Below, one piece after another: positions 1 through 6,865 of a DNA stretch of 9,948 nucleotides. Position 1 is the first letter of the stretch, and each line of letters starts with the position of its first letter. The notes under the pieces are model-generated. The model saw only the letters and a list, made by a program, of their open reading frames with translations, was not told the origin of the DNA and ran no database searches. The position numbers and the translations under genes were made by a program. Origin of the DNA: Abditibacteriales bacterium (lineage in GTDB: Bacteria > Armatimonadota > Abditibacteriia > Abditibacteriales > JANWYM01); the NCBI GenBank assembly GCA_025055355.1, contig JANWYM010000113.1, positions 1 to 9,948 on the forward strand, given 5' to 3'.

Positions 1-725
1 ATGAGAACGATGTTGTGGCGCGTGCAGAGTTCGCGCATTCCCGCGAGGTAGCCGTCGGCGGGGAGGATGCAATTTGTATTGCACATGATCGGCTCAGTGA
101 TGACAGCAGCGATCTCACGGTGCCGCGCCGCAATCGTTTTCTCTAACAGCGCGAGGTCGTTCCACGGCAGCACGATGGCTTCGCCGACGGCGCCCTGGGC
201 CTGCCCCTGCGACCACGGCACGACGTTGGGCGACTGGTAATCGCCCACTTGGTCGAGAGGCGGGTTGACGCTGACCAACACGTTGTCCAGCCAGCCGTGA
301 TACTGCCCCTCAAACTTGATGAACCGCTCCTTGCCCGTGTGCGCTCGCGCCAGCCGCAGCGCGGTGTGAACCGCCTCCGACCCGCTGTTGCCGAAGCGCA
401 CCAGTTCCGCGCAGGGAACTATCTGCTGAAGTTTCTCCGCAACCGTAATCTCCAACTCATGCTGCCCCGCGAACAACTGCCCCCGTCGCATCGCCGCTTC
501 CACTGCGTCCAGCACCTCCGGCGGCGAGTGTCCCAAAATCATCGGTCCCTGCCCCAGTGCGTAGTCAATATACTCGTTCCCATCCACGTCCCAGAGGCGC
601 GCACCTGCCGCCCGCGCGAAGAACAGCGGACACGGCTTCCCCGCCGCGCGGAAATGACTCGACACTCCACCTGCTAAACTCTCGCGGGCGCGGGTGTAGA
701 GGGAAAGGGATTGGGTGAAGGACAT
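1..725 (-). CDS. Class III PLP-dependent aminotransferase (glutamate-1-semialdehyde aminomutase-like), C-terminus cut by window edge
   Basis: The first 241 residues are visible; the gene runs off the left edge. The N-terminal half has the fold-type I, class III aminotransferase pattern: a DVDGNEYIDYALGQGP segment (46-61), the PLP-phosphate-binding stretch FGNSGSEA (111-118), the cofactor-stacking YHGW (142-145) and the conserved EP pair (211-212). The catalytic lysine and the DEV aspartate would lie beyond the edge. It resembles glutamate-1-semialdehyde aminomutase, but HemL normally reads YHGHSD where this has YHGW. I therefore think it is one of the many HemL-like transaminases of unknown substrate, not the haem enzyme. 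The start ATG at 725 has GGAGG ten bases upstream. It is the third gene of a leftward operon, 66 bases after the fucosidase, which hints at an amino-sugar or related substrate; that is inference. Confidence 0.85.
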   Translation of the reverse strand, partial: MSFTQSLSLYTRARESLAGGVSSHFRAAGKPCPLFFARAAGARLWDVDGNEYIDYALGQGPMILGHSPPEVLDAVEAAMRRGQLFAGQHELEITVAEKLQQIVPCAELVRFGNSGSEAVHTALRLARAHTGKERFIKFEGQYHGWLDNVLVSVNPPLDQVGDYQSPNVVPWSQGQAQGAVGEAIVLPWNDLALLEKTIAARHREIAAVITEPIMCNTNCILPADGYLAGMRELCTRHNIVL

Positions 726-791
726 GAGTGATGTTCCTCCTGCGCTGGCTCGCTCAACGGGCAGGCAATGTGCGTCCGTCCTCCCCGTCGG

Positions 792-2096
792 TTACGACTT
801 CAAAAACAACTCCACCACTGGCACTGCTACCGGCGGCTTGACGATGGGCAGCTCGAGCGTCAGGGTGTCCGCACCCATGCCTCCCATCGTGGTGTTCTGC
901 GCCTGCTGTCCGGGCGGGATGACGTAGAACTTGATTTCGCTGGCGTCGTTGAGTAGTTGCGCGTATTCCACTTTACCCGCCAAGCCGTCAAGGTGGACAT
1001 GCCTGAAGGGCCAGGCGAACAGGTGCAGGTAGAGCCGCTTGCCGTCCTGCGATTGCGTGTAGCGGCAATCGGGCGGCGGTGTAAAATCGCTGGCGGTGCA
1101 GCCGTAAATCGAGCGGGAGTGCAACCGCATCCACTCCCCGATGCCCCGCAGCCGCTCCACCGCGCGCGGGTCGAGTTCCCCCCGCCCGTTCGGTCCGACG
1201 TTGAGCAGCAAGTTGCCGCCTTTGGACACCCCATCAATCAGCATCTGAATCAGCATCTCCGTTGACTTCCACGTATACTCGTCGCGGTAGTAACCCCAAC
1301 TGCCGCTGAACGTCTGGCACGCCTCCCACACCACCGGTTTGCCGTCCACCGTCAGCCAGCCACGCGGCTGATACTGTTCGGGGGTTTTGATGTCGCCGCC
1401 CACCTCGAGGCGGTCGTTGACGATGATGCCCGGCTGTAACTCCCGCGTCATCGCCAGCAGTTGCTCCGATTGCCAATCGTCCTTCCCCTTCCCCTTCGAC
1501 CAGCCCCAATCCGCCTGGGAGTAGGAGAAGTCATACCACATGATGTCAATTTTACCGAACTGGGTGAGCAACTCCCGCGCCTGCCCATGCAGGTATGCGG
1601 CATACTTGCGAATATCGCGGCGTTGGTTCTCGCGCTCGCGAAACTCCACGTCATCGCGCATGGGGTGCAAGCCGTCAATGGGGAACTCTGGGTGATGCCA
1701 GTCAATCAAGGAGTGGTAGAAGCCGACCTTGAACCCCTCATTGCGGAACGCCTCCACCATCGGCTTGAGCAAGTCCTTGCCCCACGGGGTGTTCGTCGCC
1801 TTGTAATCGGTGAGCGCCGAGTCCCACAGGCAAAAACCGTCATGGTGCTTCGTCGTGACCACGAAATACTTCATGCCCGCGTTCTTCGCCTCTTTCGCCC
1901 ACACGGTCGGGTCGTAGAGGTCGGGATAGAAGTGGTCGAAATACTTCTGGTAATCCTCATCGCGCATCTTCTCGCGGTTCTTCACCCACTCGTGCCGCGC
2001 AGGCAGAGCGTAAATCCCCCAGTGGATGAACAGTCCAAAGCGGTCGTGAACAAACCAGGAGGTATCACCGACAGTAGGTTCAGGTAGTTTGGGCAT
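792..2096 (-). CDS. Alpha-L-fucosidase, glycoside hydrolase family 29
   Basis: A 434-residue GH29 enzyme that would hydrolyse terminal alpha-L-fucosyl linkages by a retaining mechanism. The TIM-barrel catalytic domain starts at once with WFVHDRFGLFIHWG (14-27). KHHDGF (83-88) is the typical substrate-binding strand. IDIMWYDF (183-190) carries the expected nucleophile Asp189. E258 in VWEACQTFSGSWGY is a candidate acid/base. GGNLLLNVGPNGRG (293-306) is the family's C-terminal barrel signature. A short beta-rich tail follows from about 330. There is no signal peptide or lipobox, so it should be cytoplasmic and act on imported oligosaccharides or glycosides. Many characterised GH29 enzymes are secreted. 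AAAGGAG lies eight bases before the ATG. It is the middle gene of the leftward operon. Family confidence is high; the exact substrate (fucose or a close analogue) is not shown by sequence. Confidence 0.93.
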   Translation of the reverse strand: MPKLPEPTVGDTSWFVHDRFGLFIHWGIYALPARHEWVKNREKMRDEDYQKYFDHFYPDLYDPTVWAKEAKNAGMKYFVVTTKHHDGFCLWDSALTDYKATNTPWGKDLLKPMVEAFRNEGFKVGFYHSLIDWHHPEFPIDGLHPMRDDVEFRERENQRRDIRKYAAYLHGQARELLTQFGKIDIMWYDFSYSQADWGWSKGKGKDDWQSEQLLAMTRELQPGIIVNDRLEVGGDIKTPEQYQPRGWLTVDGKPVVWEACQTFSGSWGYYRDEYTWKSTEMLIQMLIDGVSKGGNLLLNVGPNGRGELDPRAVERLRGIGEWMRLHSRSIYGCTASDFTPPPDCRYTQSQDGKRLYLHLFAWPFRHVHLDGLAGKVEYAQLLNDASEIKFYVIPPGQQAQNTTMGGMGADTLTLELPIVKPPVAVPVVELFLKS

Positions 2097-2148
2097 GATG
2101 GTTTCTCCTTTCTGAATGATGAAGTGACCTCACCGCAGCCTTCGGGCA

Positions 2149-2194
2149 TAAGAGCCTACCCGAAAACCGGGAGGGCGGGGCTCTCGCTGAGCCG
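2149..2194. repeat. Hairpin-forming intergenic element, copy A
   Basis: In the 113-base spacer between the isomerase and fucosidase genes lies GGCTC-N5-GAGCC (2179-2193) within a GC-rich block. A second copy of the block, inverted, lies in front of ldh (3143-3164), with the same stem and loop length and 17 of 22 aligned bases identical by eye. AGAGCC at 2151-2156 can also pair with GGCTCT at 2179-2184 around CCCG/CGGG (2159-2162 with 2168-2171), so two mutually exclusive folds are possible. No T run follows on the minus strand, so it is not a canonical terminator. It may be a dispersed REP-like repeat or an mRNA-stabilising structure between operon genes. Confidence 0.45.
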
Positions 2195-2209
2195 CTGCCG
2201 CGTCAGTCG

Positions 2210-2968
2210 TCACCGCGTCAACTCCCACCACAGCGCGCGGTAATACCGCAGGACGCGGTCGGGGTCGGGACTGTCCGCGATCTCGGCGAGGGTGTAGCCT
2301 TCGTAACCCGATTGCTTGAGCAGGGTGAACAGTTCCCGCCATGGATAGTTGCTGTAAAGTTCGTTGATGTGAACGTTGCGGATCCAGGGGCGCAGCAGGT
2401 GGAAGGATTCCTTCACGGAGCCGTCTTTCACATCGGTCGGATTGGAGTTCCAGCAGACGCCGACGTTGGGGTGATTGCAGTGACGCATGATGGCAGCGAT
2501 GTTCGGTGGCTCCTGCGTCCCGCGCCCGTGCACCTCCAGCCAGATGCCGATGCCAAACCCCTGCGCGAACTCGCCGCACTCGTGCAGGGCTTTGCCGATT
2601 TGCTCCAGCGTCTTCTCCTTCGGCACGCCGTCGGGGAGACCGTTCGGGCGCACCTTGACCCCCACCGCGCCGATGTCGTGGGCGAGGATGACAAACCGCT
2701 TGGTCTCCTCAATGTTCTGGCGGACCACCGCCGGGTCAGCGGCGTGATATTCGCACGTGCTGCCCAAACTCAGCAGCCGCACCTTCGACGCCGCGAATGT
2801 TGCCTTCACCTGCCCGCGCTGCTCTTTGGTCAGCGTCGGCTCCACCCCGTGCTTGTGCGTCGTGCGCAGTTCCACCGCCTCCAAGCCAATCGCTTCGCAC
2901 TTCTGAATAATCGTCGGCACGTCCCAATCTTTGGCGATGTTGTAGGTGACGATTCCTAATTTCACCAT
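2210..2968 (-). CDS. Sugar phosphate isomerase/epimerase, xylose-isomerase-like TIM barrel
   Basis: A 252-residue single-domain protein of the xylose isomerase-like/AP endonuclease 2 TIM-barrel superfamily. These enzymes isomerise or epimerise sugars or cyclitols with a divalent metal. The first strand is KLGIVTYN (3-10), followed by a second-strand LEAVELRTTHKHG (29-41). The likely metal ligands are Glu145 in IWLEVHG, Asp179 after CWNSNPTD, His200 in RNVHINEL and Glu229 in YTLAEI, which fits the usual acidic/His set. There is no signal peptide or Rossmann domain. The start ATG at 2968 follows AGGAGG with only a four-base spacer. It is the first gene after the 2996-3024 promoter and is probably co-transcribed with the fucosidase and aminotransferase. 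The substrate is unknown: fucose or another sugar from the GH29 reaction is plausible but unproven. Confidence 0.85.
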   Translation of the reverse strand: MVKLGIVTYNIAKDWDVPTIIQKCEAIGLEAVELRTTHKHGVEPTLTKEQRGQVKATFAASKVRLLSLGSTCEYHAADPAVVRQNIEETKRFVILAHDIGAVGVKVRPNGLPDGVPKEKTLEQIGKALHECGEFAQGFGIGIWLEVHGRGTQEPPNIAAIMRHCNHPNVGVCWNSNPTDVKDGSVKESFHLLRPWIRNVHINELYSNYPWRELFTLLKQSGYEGYTLAEIADSPDPDRVLRYYRALWWELTR

Positions 2969-2995
2969 GATGCCTCCTGCTCAGATTTGGCTATG

Positions 2996-3024
2996 ACTAT
3001 ATCACGGAGGCAGGGAAAAGTCAA
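2996..3024 (-). promoter_or_regulatory. Sigma70-type promoter of the isomerase-fucosidase-aminotransferase operon
   Basis: Read on the minus strand, TTGACT (3024-3019) and TATAGT (3001-2996) are separated by exactly 17 bases. Transcription would begin near 2989, leaving a leader of about 20 bases that holds AGGAGG. The match and spacing are strong. No operator palindrome is obvious next to it. Confidence 0.75.
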
Positions 3025-3142
3025 AGGGGCAAGAGGAACGACCATGGCGGCGTCGAAGGGAGGAACGGGTGAGACTGCCCACATGTCATTGACACACCTT
3101 GCCGCTGGAAAAGAGCGGAGCCGTCGCGTTCGGTGGGAGGCT

Positions 3143-3175
3143 TGGCTCGGCGGGAGCCTCGTCCGCCGATTTGGC
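3143..3175. repeat. Hairpin-forming intergenic element, copy B (inverted relative to copy A)
   Basis: GGCTC (3144-3148), five bases, then GAGCC (3154-3158) forms the same 5-bp stem and 5-base loop as copy A. The block 3143-3164, read on the minus strand, aligns with 2173-2194 at 17 of 22 positions, and an A-rich then CGG-rich flank also resembles copy A. It lies 16 to 48 bases before the ldh start, so it would probably be in the ldh 5' leader and could affect its mRNA, or it may be a dispersed genomic repeat. Confidence 0.45.
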
Positions 3176-3190
3176 AGGGGGCAGTAAGGT

Positions 3191-4123
3191 ATGAAGGTCG
3201 GCATTGTTGGTAGTGGGCTTGTGGGAAGCGTGACGGCGTATGCGATGGTGCTGCAAGGCGTCGCCAGCGAGGTGGTGCTGATTGACCAGAATCGCCCACT
3301 TGCGGAGGCGCACGCCCAAGACATCTTGCACGCCACCCCGTTTGCACGCCCTGCGCAGATTGCGGCGGGGGATTACGCCGACTTGAGCGGGGCGGGGGTT
3401 GTGGTTCTCACGGCGGGTGTGGCGCAGCGTCCGGGTGAGACGCGGCTGCAACTCCTGCAGCGGAACGCGCAAGTGTTCGCCGACATCCTCCCCTTGGTCA
3501 GCCGCCATGCTGGGGAGGCTATCCTACTCATTGCGACCAATCCCGTTGACGTAATGACTGCCGTGGCGACACGCCTCGCCGCCTTGCCTGCCGAGCGGGT
3601 CATTGGGTCGGGCACGATTCTGGACACGGCGCGCTTCCGCGCCCTGTTGGGCGAACACTTGGGCGTGTCGCCCCAATCGGTGCACGCCTACGTCCTGGGC
3701 GAGCATGGCGACTCCGAAGTTCTCGTCTGGTCGGAGGCTAAGGTCGGTGGCGTGGACGTTGACCAATTCGCAAAGCAGATAGGACGCCCGCTTACACTTG
3801 CCGAACGCCAGCGTATTGACGACGGTGTGCGTCGCGCTGCCTATCGCATCATTGAGGGCAAGGGCGCGACGTATTACGGCATCGGTGCCGCCCTGGCGCG
3901 GTTGACTCGCGCGATCTTCCACGACGAGCGCGCCCTGCTGACCGTCTCGATGCTCAACCCCTATGTGGAGGGCGTCCCCGATGTTGCGCTCTCTCTCCCC
4001 CGCATCATCGGGCGCGACGGCGTGTTGGCGACCTTGACGCCCACCCTCAACGCCGATGAACGCGCTGCCCTCCGCCGCAGCGCAGAAATCCTCAAGGAAG
4101 CCACGACGCAAATAGGGTGCTGA
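3191..4123 (+). CDS. ldh: L-lactate dehydrogenase (NAD-dependent)
   Basis: A cytosolic 310-residue enzyme, the usual length, interconverting pyruvate and L-lactate with NAD. The N-terminal Rossmann fold shows GSGLVGS (7-13) and Asp32 after strand two, which favours NAD over NADP. The substrate loop is AGVAQRPGETR (75-85). Gln79 sits where lactate dehydrogenases have Gln102 and malate dehydrogenases have Arg, so lactate dehydrogenase is the better call. Asp145 and Arg148 in LDTARFR and His172 in LGEHGDS are the catalytic aspartate, the substrate arginine and the proton-relay histidine. The start at 3191 is set by MKVGIVGSG. The Shine-Dalgarno is weak (a G run at 3176-3181, or AAGG right next to the ATG). 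The gene is divergent from the isomerase operon across 222 bases. No convincing promoter was found. It appears monocistronic, with a hairpin after the stop. Confidence 0.94.
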   Translation: MKVGIVGSGLVGSVTAYAMVLQGVASEVVLIDQNRPLAEAHAQDILHATPFARPAQIAAGDYADLSGAGVVVLTAGVAQRPGETRLQLLQRNAQVFADILPLVSRHAGEAILLIATNPVDVMTAVATRLAALPAERVIGSGTILDTARFRALLGEHLGVSPQSVHAYVLGEHGDSEVLVWSEAKVGGVDVDQFAKQIGRPLTLAERQRIDDGVRRAAYRIIEGKGATYYGIGAALARLTRAIFHDERALLTVSMLNPYVEGVPDVALSLPRIIGRDGVLATLTPTLNADERAALRRSAEILKEATTQIGC

Positions 4124-4128
4124 AACTT

Positions 4129-4161
4129 AGAGGGGGACGGCAGGGGCGTCGTCACCCCTCT
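4129..4161 (+). terminator. Hairpin after ldh, possible transcription terminator without a T tract
   Basis: Six bases after the ldh stop, AGAGGGG (4129-4135) pairs perfectly with CCCCTCT (4155-4161). Inside, GACG (4136-4139) can pair with CGTC (4147-4150). The stem is strong, but no run of T follows, so it could be a terminator of a non-canonical type or an mRNA 3' stabiliser. Its place between ldh and a fresh promoter supports an end-of-transcript role. Confidence 0.45.
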
Positions 4162-4196
4162 CTATACGCCGAAGGAGGCGAAGTCCTTTCGCGCAT

Positions 4197-4225
4197 TTGA
4201 CGGGATTCCGCTGCGCTGGTAGAAT
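4197..4225 (+). promoter_or_regulatory. Sigma70-type promoter of the DNA methyltransferase gene
   Basis: TTGACG (4197-4202) and TAGAAT (4220-4225) are 17 bases apart. The start of transcription would be near 4232, giving a leader of about 27 bases that includes GGAGA (4243-4247) ahead of the ATG at 4259. The TAGAATGG -10 region is also found at the rpsO promoter. Confidence 0.72.
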
Positions 4226-4258
4226 GGTATTCAAAGTCGACTGGAGAAGAGACAACGC

Positions 4259-5938
4259 ATGAACGCATCGCTGTCCCAACAGCAGGAGACGCGGGCATGG
4301 GAGAGCGACTTCCTCCGCGCCGTTGAGCAATCCCTGTCCGATGCTAACTCGCTGGAATCGCTTTACACCCGTCTGGCGCCTTATGCCTATCGCAAAAGCC
4401 GGGGACAGTTCTTCACCCCGCCCGTGCTGGCGGAGTTCATGACCGACTGGGTGCTGGAAGCCTCGCCCGCGTCGCTGCTCGACCCCGCCGCCGGGTTGGG
4501 GGTTTTCCTGCGCTGCGCTCTGCGGAGACCCCACAGCTTGACGCGCGTGGTCGGCTACGAGATTGACCCCATTCTGGCGAAAGCAGCGGAGCGCGTTGTG
4601 ATGCGCATGGGCGGCACAAATTGCACCATCATCTGCGATGACTTTCTTCTCGCCCCGCCCCCAGAAGCGTTTGACGCCATTCTCGCCAATCCGCCCTACA
4701 TTCGCCATCACGATTTGAGTGACCCGCCGGGTTTGTTTCAAGCCTTCGACCGACGTTTCGGTGTGCGGCTCAGTCGCTTGACGAACGCTTACGGGTTGTT
4801 CTTGCTGCAATGCTACGACCGTCTCTCCCCCAACGGGCGGGCTGCCCTTTTGACGCCAAGCGAGTTTTTGAACGCTGACTTCGGCGTGCCGCTCAAGCGT
4901 TTTCTCCTCGAGCGCAATGCCCTGAGCGCGTTGGTGTTGTTCGACCCCGCCCATCGTGTCTTTGAGGGGATTCTCACGACGGCGTGCATTACGCTGTTGG
5001 AAAAGAACCGAGAGGCTGATGCGCCGATACGATTGATTCGCGTTGCGGACGAAAGGCGCTTGAAACTCGTCGGAGGCTCCTGGGCGTCTGCGGCTGACGG
5101 GCTCAGTTGTCGTATGTTACGGAGCAAGGAGTTAGACCCACAAGCCAAGTGGGGCGCGCTGTTCAGTCCATCGCCCCGGAAAATTGCGCGGCGGCTCGTT
5201 CGCCTGGGCGACATCGCGCAAACCAAGCGGGGTATCGCCACAGGGGCAAACTCCTTCTTCACCCTCTGCGATGCGGAGGCGCGTCGCTTTCCGCCGCTGT
5301 TCCTCAAGCCGTGCCTGACTAAAGCGCCCCACGCGCCGCTGTTTGACTTTACCTGCGAGGACTTCGATGCGCTGAGGCAGCGAGGGAAGAAAGTTTACCT
5401 GCTGGACTGCGACGGCGTGCCGCCGCCAGCTCTGATGGACTACTTCAAAGCGGGCGAGCGCGCGGGCTTGCATCATCGCTATCTGACCTCCAGGCGAACG
5501 CCGTGGTATGCGATGGAAAAGCGCGAGATCGCACCGATTCTGGTAACGACGTTCGGGCGGCGGGCGCTCCGCTTCGTCCTCAACCGCGCTCGGGTCTGGC
5601 ATCTGACCGCGTTCCACGGCATCTACCCGCGCTTCGATGACGAGAGGTTACACAGGGCACTGATGGCGTATCTCATCTCGCGTCGCTGTGCCGCACTCCT
5701 CGACCGCGAAAAGCGCGTTTACGGCGACGGACTCCTCAAAGTCGAACCGCGCGATATATTGGCACTCCCCGTGTTGGACGTAACGAGCCTGCCCGATGAG
5801 CAAGTGACGAGATTGGCAGACCTGTTCGACGCGCTGTGCGCACGCCGCCGCGCCGACGCAGATTGGCATCACGCGGCGGTGGTGCAGGAGTTGGAGCGAT
5901 GGGTAGCGCTTGCTTGTGGGGATGAGGTTTGTTTATAA
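4259..5938 (+). CDS. Orphan N6-adenine DNA methyltransferase, TaqI/Eco57I-like
   Basis: A 559-residue class I SAM-dependent methyltransferase predicted to methylate the adenine N6 of a specific DNA site. RKSRGQFFTPP (45-55) is the motif X region. DPAAGLGVF (75-83) is the SAM-binding motif I. GYEIDP (99-104) is motif II with its acidic residue, and CDDF (126-129) is motif III. NPPY (144-147) in ILANPPYIRHH is the catalytic motif IV of N6-adenine enzymes. From about 310 a target-recognition domain follows, with RGIATGANSFF (324-334) and, near the end, YGDGLLKVEPRDILALPV (488-505), a pattern of the TaqI-like C-terminal specificity domain. No nuclease motif is visible within the protein and neither neighbour is an endonuclease. 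It may therefore be a solitary methylase or the remnant of a restriction-modification system. The gene has its own promoter. Confidence 0.88.
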   Translation: MNASLSQQQETRAWESDFLRAVEQSLSDANSLESLYTRLAPYAYRKSRGQFFTPPVLAEFMTDWVLEASPASLLDPAAGLGVFLRCALRRPHSLTRVVGYEIDPILAKAAERVVMRMGGTNCTIICDDFLLAPPPEAFDAILANPPYIRHHDLSDPPGLFQAFDRRFGVRLSRLTNAYGLFLLQCYDRLSPNGRAALLTPSEFLNADFGVPLKRFLLERNALSALVLFDPAHRVFEGILTTACITLLEKNREADAPIRLIRVADERRLKLVGGSWASAADGLSCRMLRSKELDPQAKWGALFSPSPRKIARRLVRLGDIAQTKRGIATGANSFFTLCDAEARRFPPLFLKPCLTKAPHAPLFDFTCEDFDALRQRGKKVYLLDCDGVPPPALMDYFKAGERAGLHHRYLTSRRTPWYAMEKREIAPILVTTFGRRALRFVLNRARVWHLTAFHGIYPRFDDERLHRALMAYLISRRCAALLDREKRVYGDGLLKVEPRDILALPVLDVTSLPDEQVTRLADLFDALCARRRADADWHHAAVVQELERWVALACGDEVCL

Positions 5939-5939
5939 T
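5910..5939 (+). promoter_or_regulatory. Promoter of the second sugar isomerase, overlapping the methyltransferase stop
   Basis: TTGCTT (5910-5915), an 18-base spacer and a perfect TATAAT (5934-5939). The -10 box contains the TAA stop codon (5936-5938) of the methyltransferase. Transcription should begin near 5946, leaving a leader of roughly 112 bases before the isomerase start. Confidence 0.68.
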
Positions 5940-6057
5940 TGTCCATGCCTCGTCCCCCCAGGGGACAACATGCCGGATGAGAATCGCCCTCGTCGTCGTG
6001 TGCAGGTTCGGGAACGAAGACGACGGGGACGATGACGATTTTCGAGGGAGCAGGGAC
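5940..6057 (+). promoter_or_regulatory. Structured 5' leader of the isomerase gene
   Basis: Two hairpins can form. GTCCCC (5952-5957) pairs perfectly with GGGGAC (5961-5966) around a three-base loop, very near the predicted 5' end. CCTCGTCGTC (5988-5997) pairs with GACGACGGGG (6019-6028) over ten pairs including one G-T. A 21-codon ORF at 5970-6035 has AGGGG just before it, and 10 of its 21 residues would be arginine. The Shine-Dalgarno of the main gene, GAGGGAG (6044-6050), lies after both hairpins. No known riboswitch class is recognised. Regulation is inferred only from length and pairing. Confidence 0.3.
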
Positions 6058-6864
6058 ATGGCAAAAATCGGTGTCATCCACTACAACTTTCCTGGCTTTT
6101 CGTTTCAGGACTTCCTCAAGTTCGCTGCCGAGACGGGTTATGAATACGTAGAACTCCAGTGTCCGGATGTCTGGGGCAAAGATGTGGACGACCCGGAGCA
6201 GAACGCAGAGCGGGTGCGGCAGGAGGTCGAGTCCTACGGGCTGAAAGTGTCCGCGCTCGCGGCACACAACGATTTCGTGCAACTGGACCCGGAGGTTATC
6301 AAGTTTCAAGTCGAGCGGATGAAGCGCCTCTGTGGACTGGCGAAGATTTTAGGGGAGGAGACGGTCATCCGCAGCGAGGGCGGCGCACCCAAGGACAGCG
6401 TGCCCCCGGAGAAGTGGCTGGATGCTATGTATGCATGTTTTGCGCGCTGCGCAGAGTGGGTGGACGCCGTCGGTGTCGGCATTGCGATTGACAATCACGG
6501 ACTCGTGACCAACGACGGCGATTTGCTCTACGCGCTGCTGCAGAAGGTCGACCACAAACTCATCGGCACGAATCTGGACACGATGAACTATCGCTGGTAT
6601 GGACACGACCTCGCTACCTGCAATCGCTTCTACGAGATGATGGCGCCGCACACCCTGCACACGCACTTTAAGGACGGTTTTGGCAGCCGCCAGCACTACA
6701 AGGGGGCGGCGTTGGGCGAGGGTGAAATTGACTTGCAGCACGCGCTCCGCTGCCTGCGCCAAGTCGGCTACAACGGCGTGTTCTGCGCCGAATATGAAGG
6801 GCCTGAACGCGAGGGCGGCGTGGGGTATCAGAAATGCTACGGGTGGCTGAAGGCAAACGTTTGA
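6058..6864 (+). CDS. Sugar phosphate isomerase/epimerase, xylose-isomerase-like TIM barrel (second copy)
   Basis: A 268-residue TIM-barrel protein of the same superfamily as the gene at 2210-2968 but clearly a different subgroup. Strands begin with KIGVIHYNFPG (3-13) and YEYVELQCPDVWG (28-40). Candidate metal ligands are Asp145 in AIDNHG (a Glu in many relatives), Asp174 in TNLDTMNY, His201 or His203 in HTHFKDG and Glu245 in FCAEYEG. KGAALGEGEID (215-225) is a common late motif of these isomerases. I chose the ATG at 6058, not the upstream in-frame ATG at 5929, because GAGGGAG sits seven bases before it, the first strand begins there, and the promoter lies downstream of 5929. It is followed after one base by an oxidoreductase remnant. 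In other bacteria such isomerases often sit beside Gfo/Idh/MocA dehydrogenases in sugar or inositol breakdown. The substrate is unknown. Confidence 0.86.
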   Translation: MAKIGVIHYNFPGFSFQDFLKFAAETGYEYVELQCPDVWGKDVDDPEQNAERVRQEVESYGLKVSALAAHNDFVQLDPEVIKFQVERMKRLCGLAKILGEETVIRSEGGAPKDSVPPEKWLDAMYACFARCAEWVDAVGVGIAIDNHGLVTNDGDLLYALLQKVDHKLIGTNLDTMNYRWYGHDLATCNRFYEMMAPHTLHTHFKDGFGSRQHYKGAALGEGEIDLQHALRCLRQVGYNGVFCAEYEGPEREGGVGYQKCYGWLKANV

Positions 6865-6865
6865 C

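Noticed and set aside
1..725. Calling the partial aminotransferase HemL (glutamate-1-semialdehyde aminomutase of haem synthesis)
   Set aside because: The YHGHSD motif typical of HemL is YHGWLD here, and the operon is a sugar operon; the catalytic lysine region is outside the window.
1461..2087. Long open frame opposite the fucosidase gene
   Set aside because: It is the antisense shadow of a strongly recognised GH29 gene in GC-rich DNA and has no ribosome site or family match.
2151..2184. Rho-independent terminator between the isomerase and fucosidase genes
   Set aside because: The hairpin is good but no T run follows on either strand, and the downstream gene lacks its own clear promoter.
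3089..3117. TTGACA at 3089-3094 as the -35 of an ldh promoter
   Set aside because: At 16 to 18 bases downstream there is only AGAGCG or similar, a poor -10 box, so the promoter is not supported.
3524..4111. Long open frame opposite ldh, and a similar one opposite the methyltransferase (4127-4954)
   Set aside because: Both are antisense to well-supported genes, have no recognisable domain, and their openness follows from codon bias.
3191..4123. Malate dehydrogenase instead of lactate dehydrogenase
   Set aside because: The substrate-loop position that is Arg in malate dehydrogenases is Gln79 here, as in lactate dehydrogenases.
5988..6035. Repeated CGTCGT and GACGAC units as a short tandem repeat or CRISPR fragment
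   Set aside because: The units are too few and irregular, there are no spacers, and they are explained as hairpin arms and arginine codons.
5929..6057. Upstream in-frame ATG at 5929 as the start of the second isomerase
   Set aside because: The added 43 residues are low-complexity and Asp-rich without family match, no Shine-Dalgarno precedes them, and the promoter -10 box lies after this ATG.
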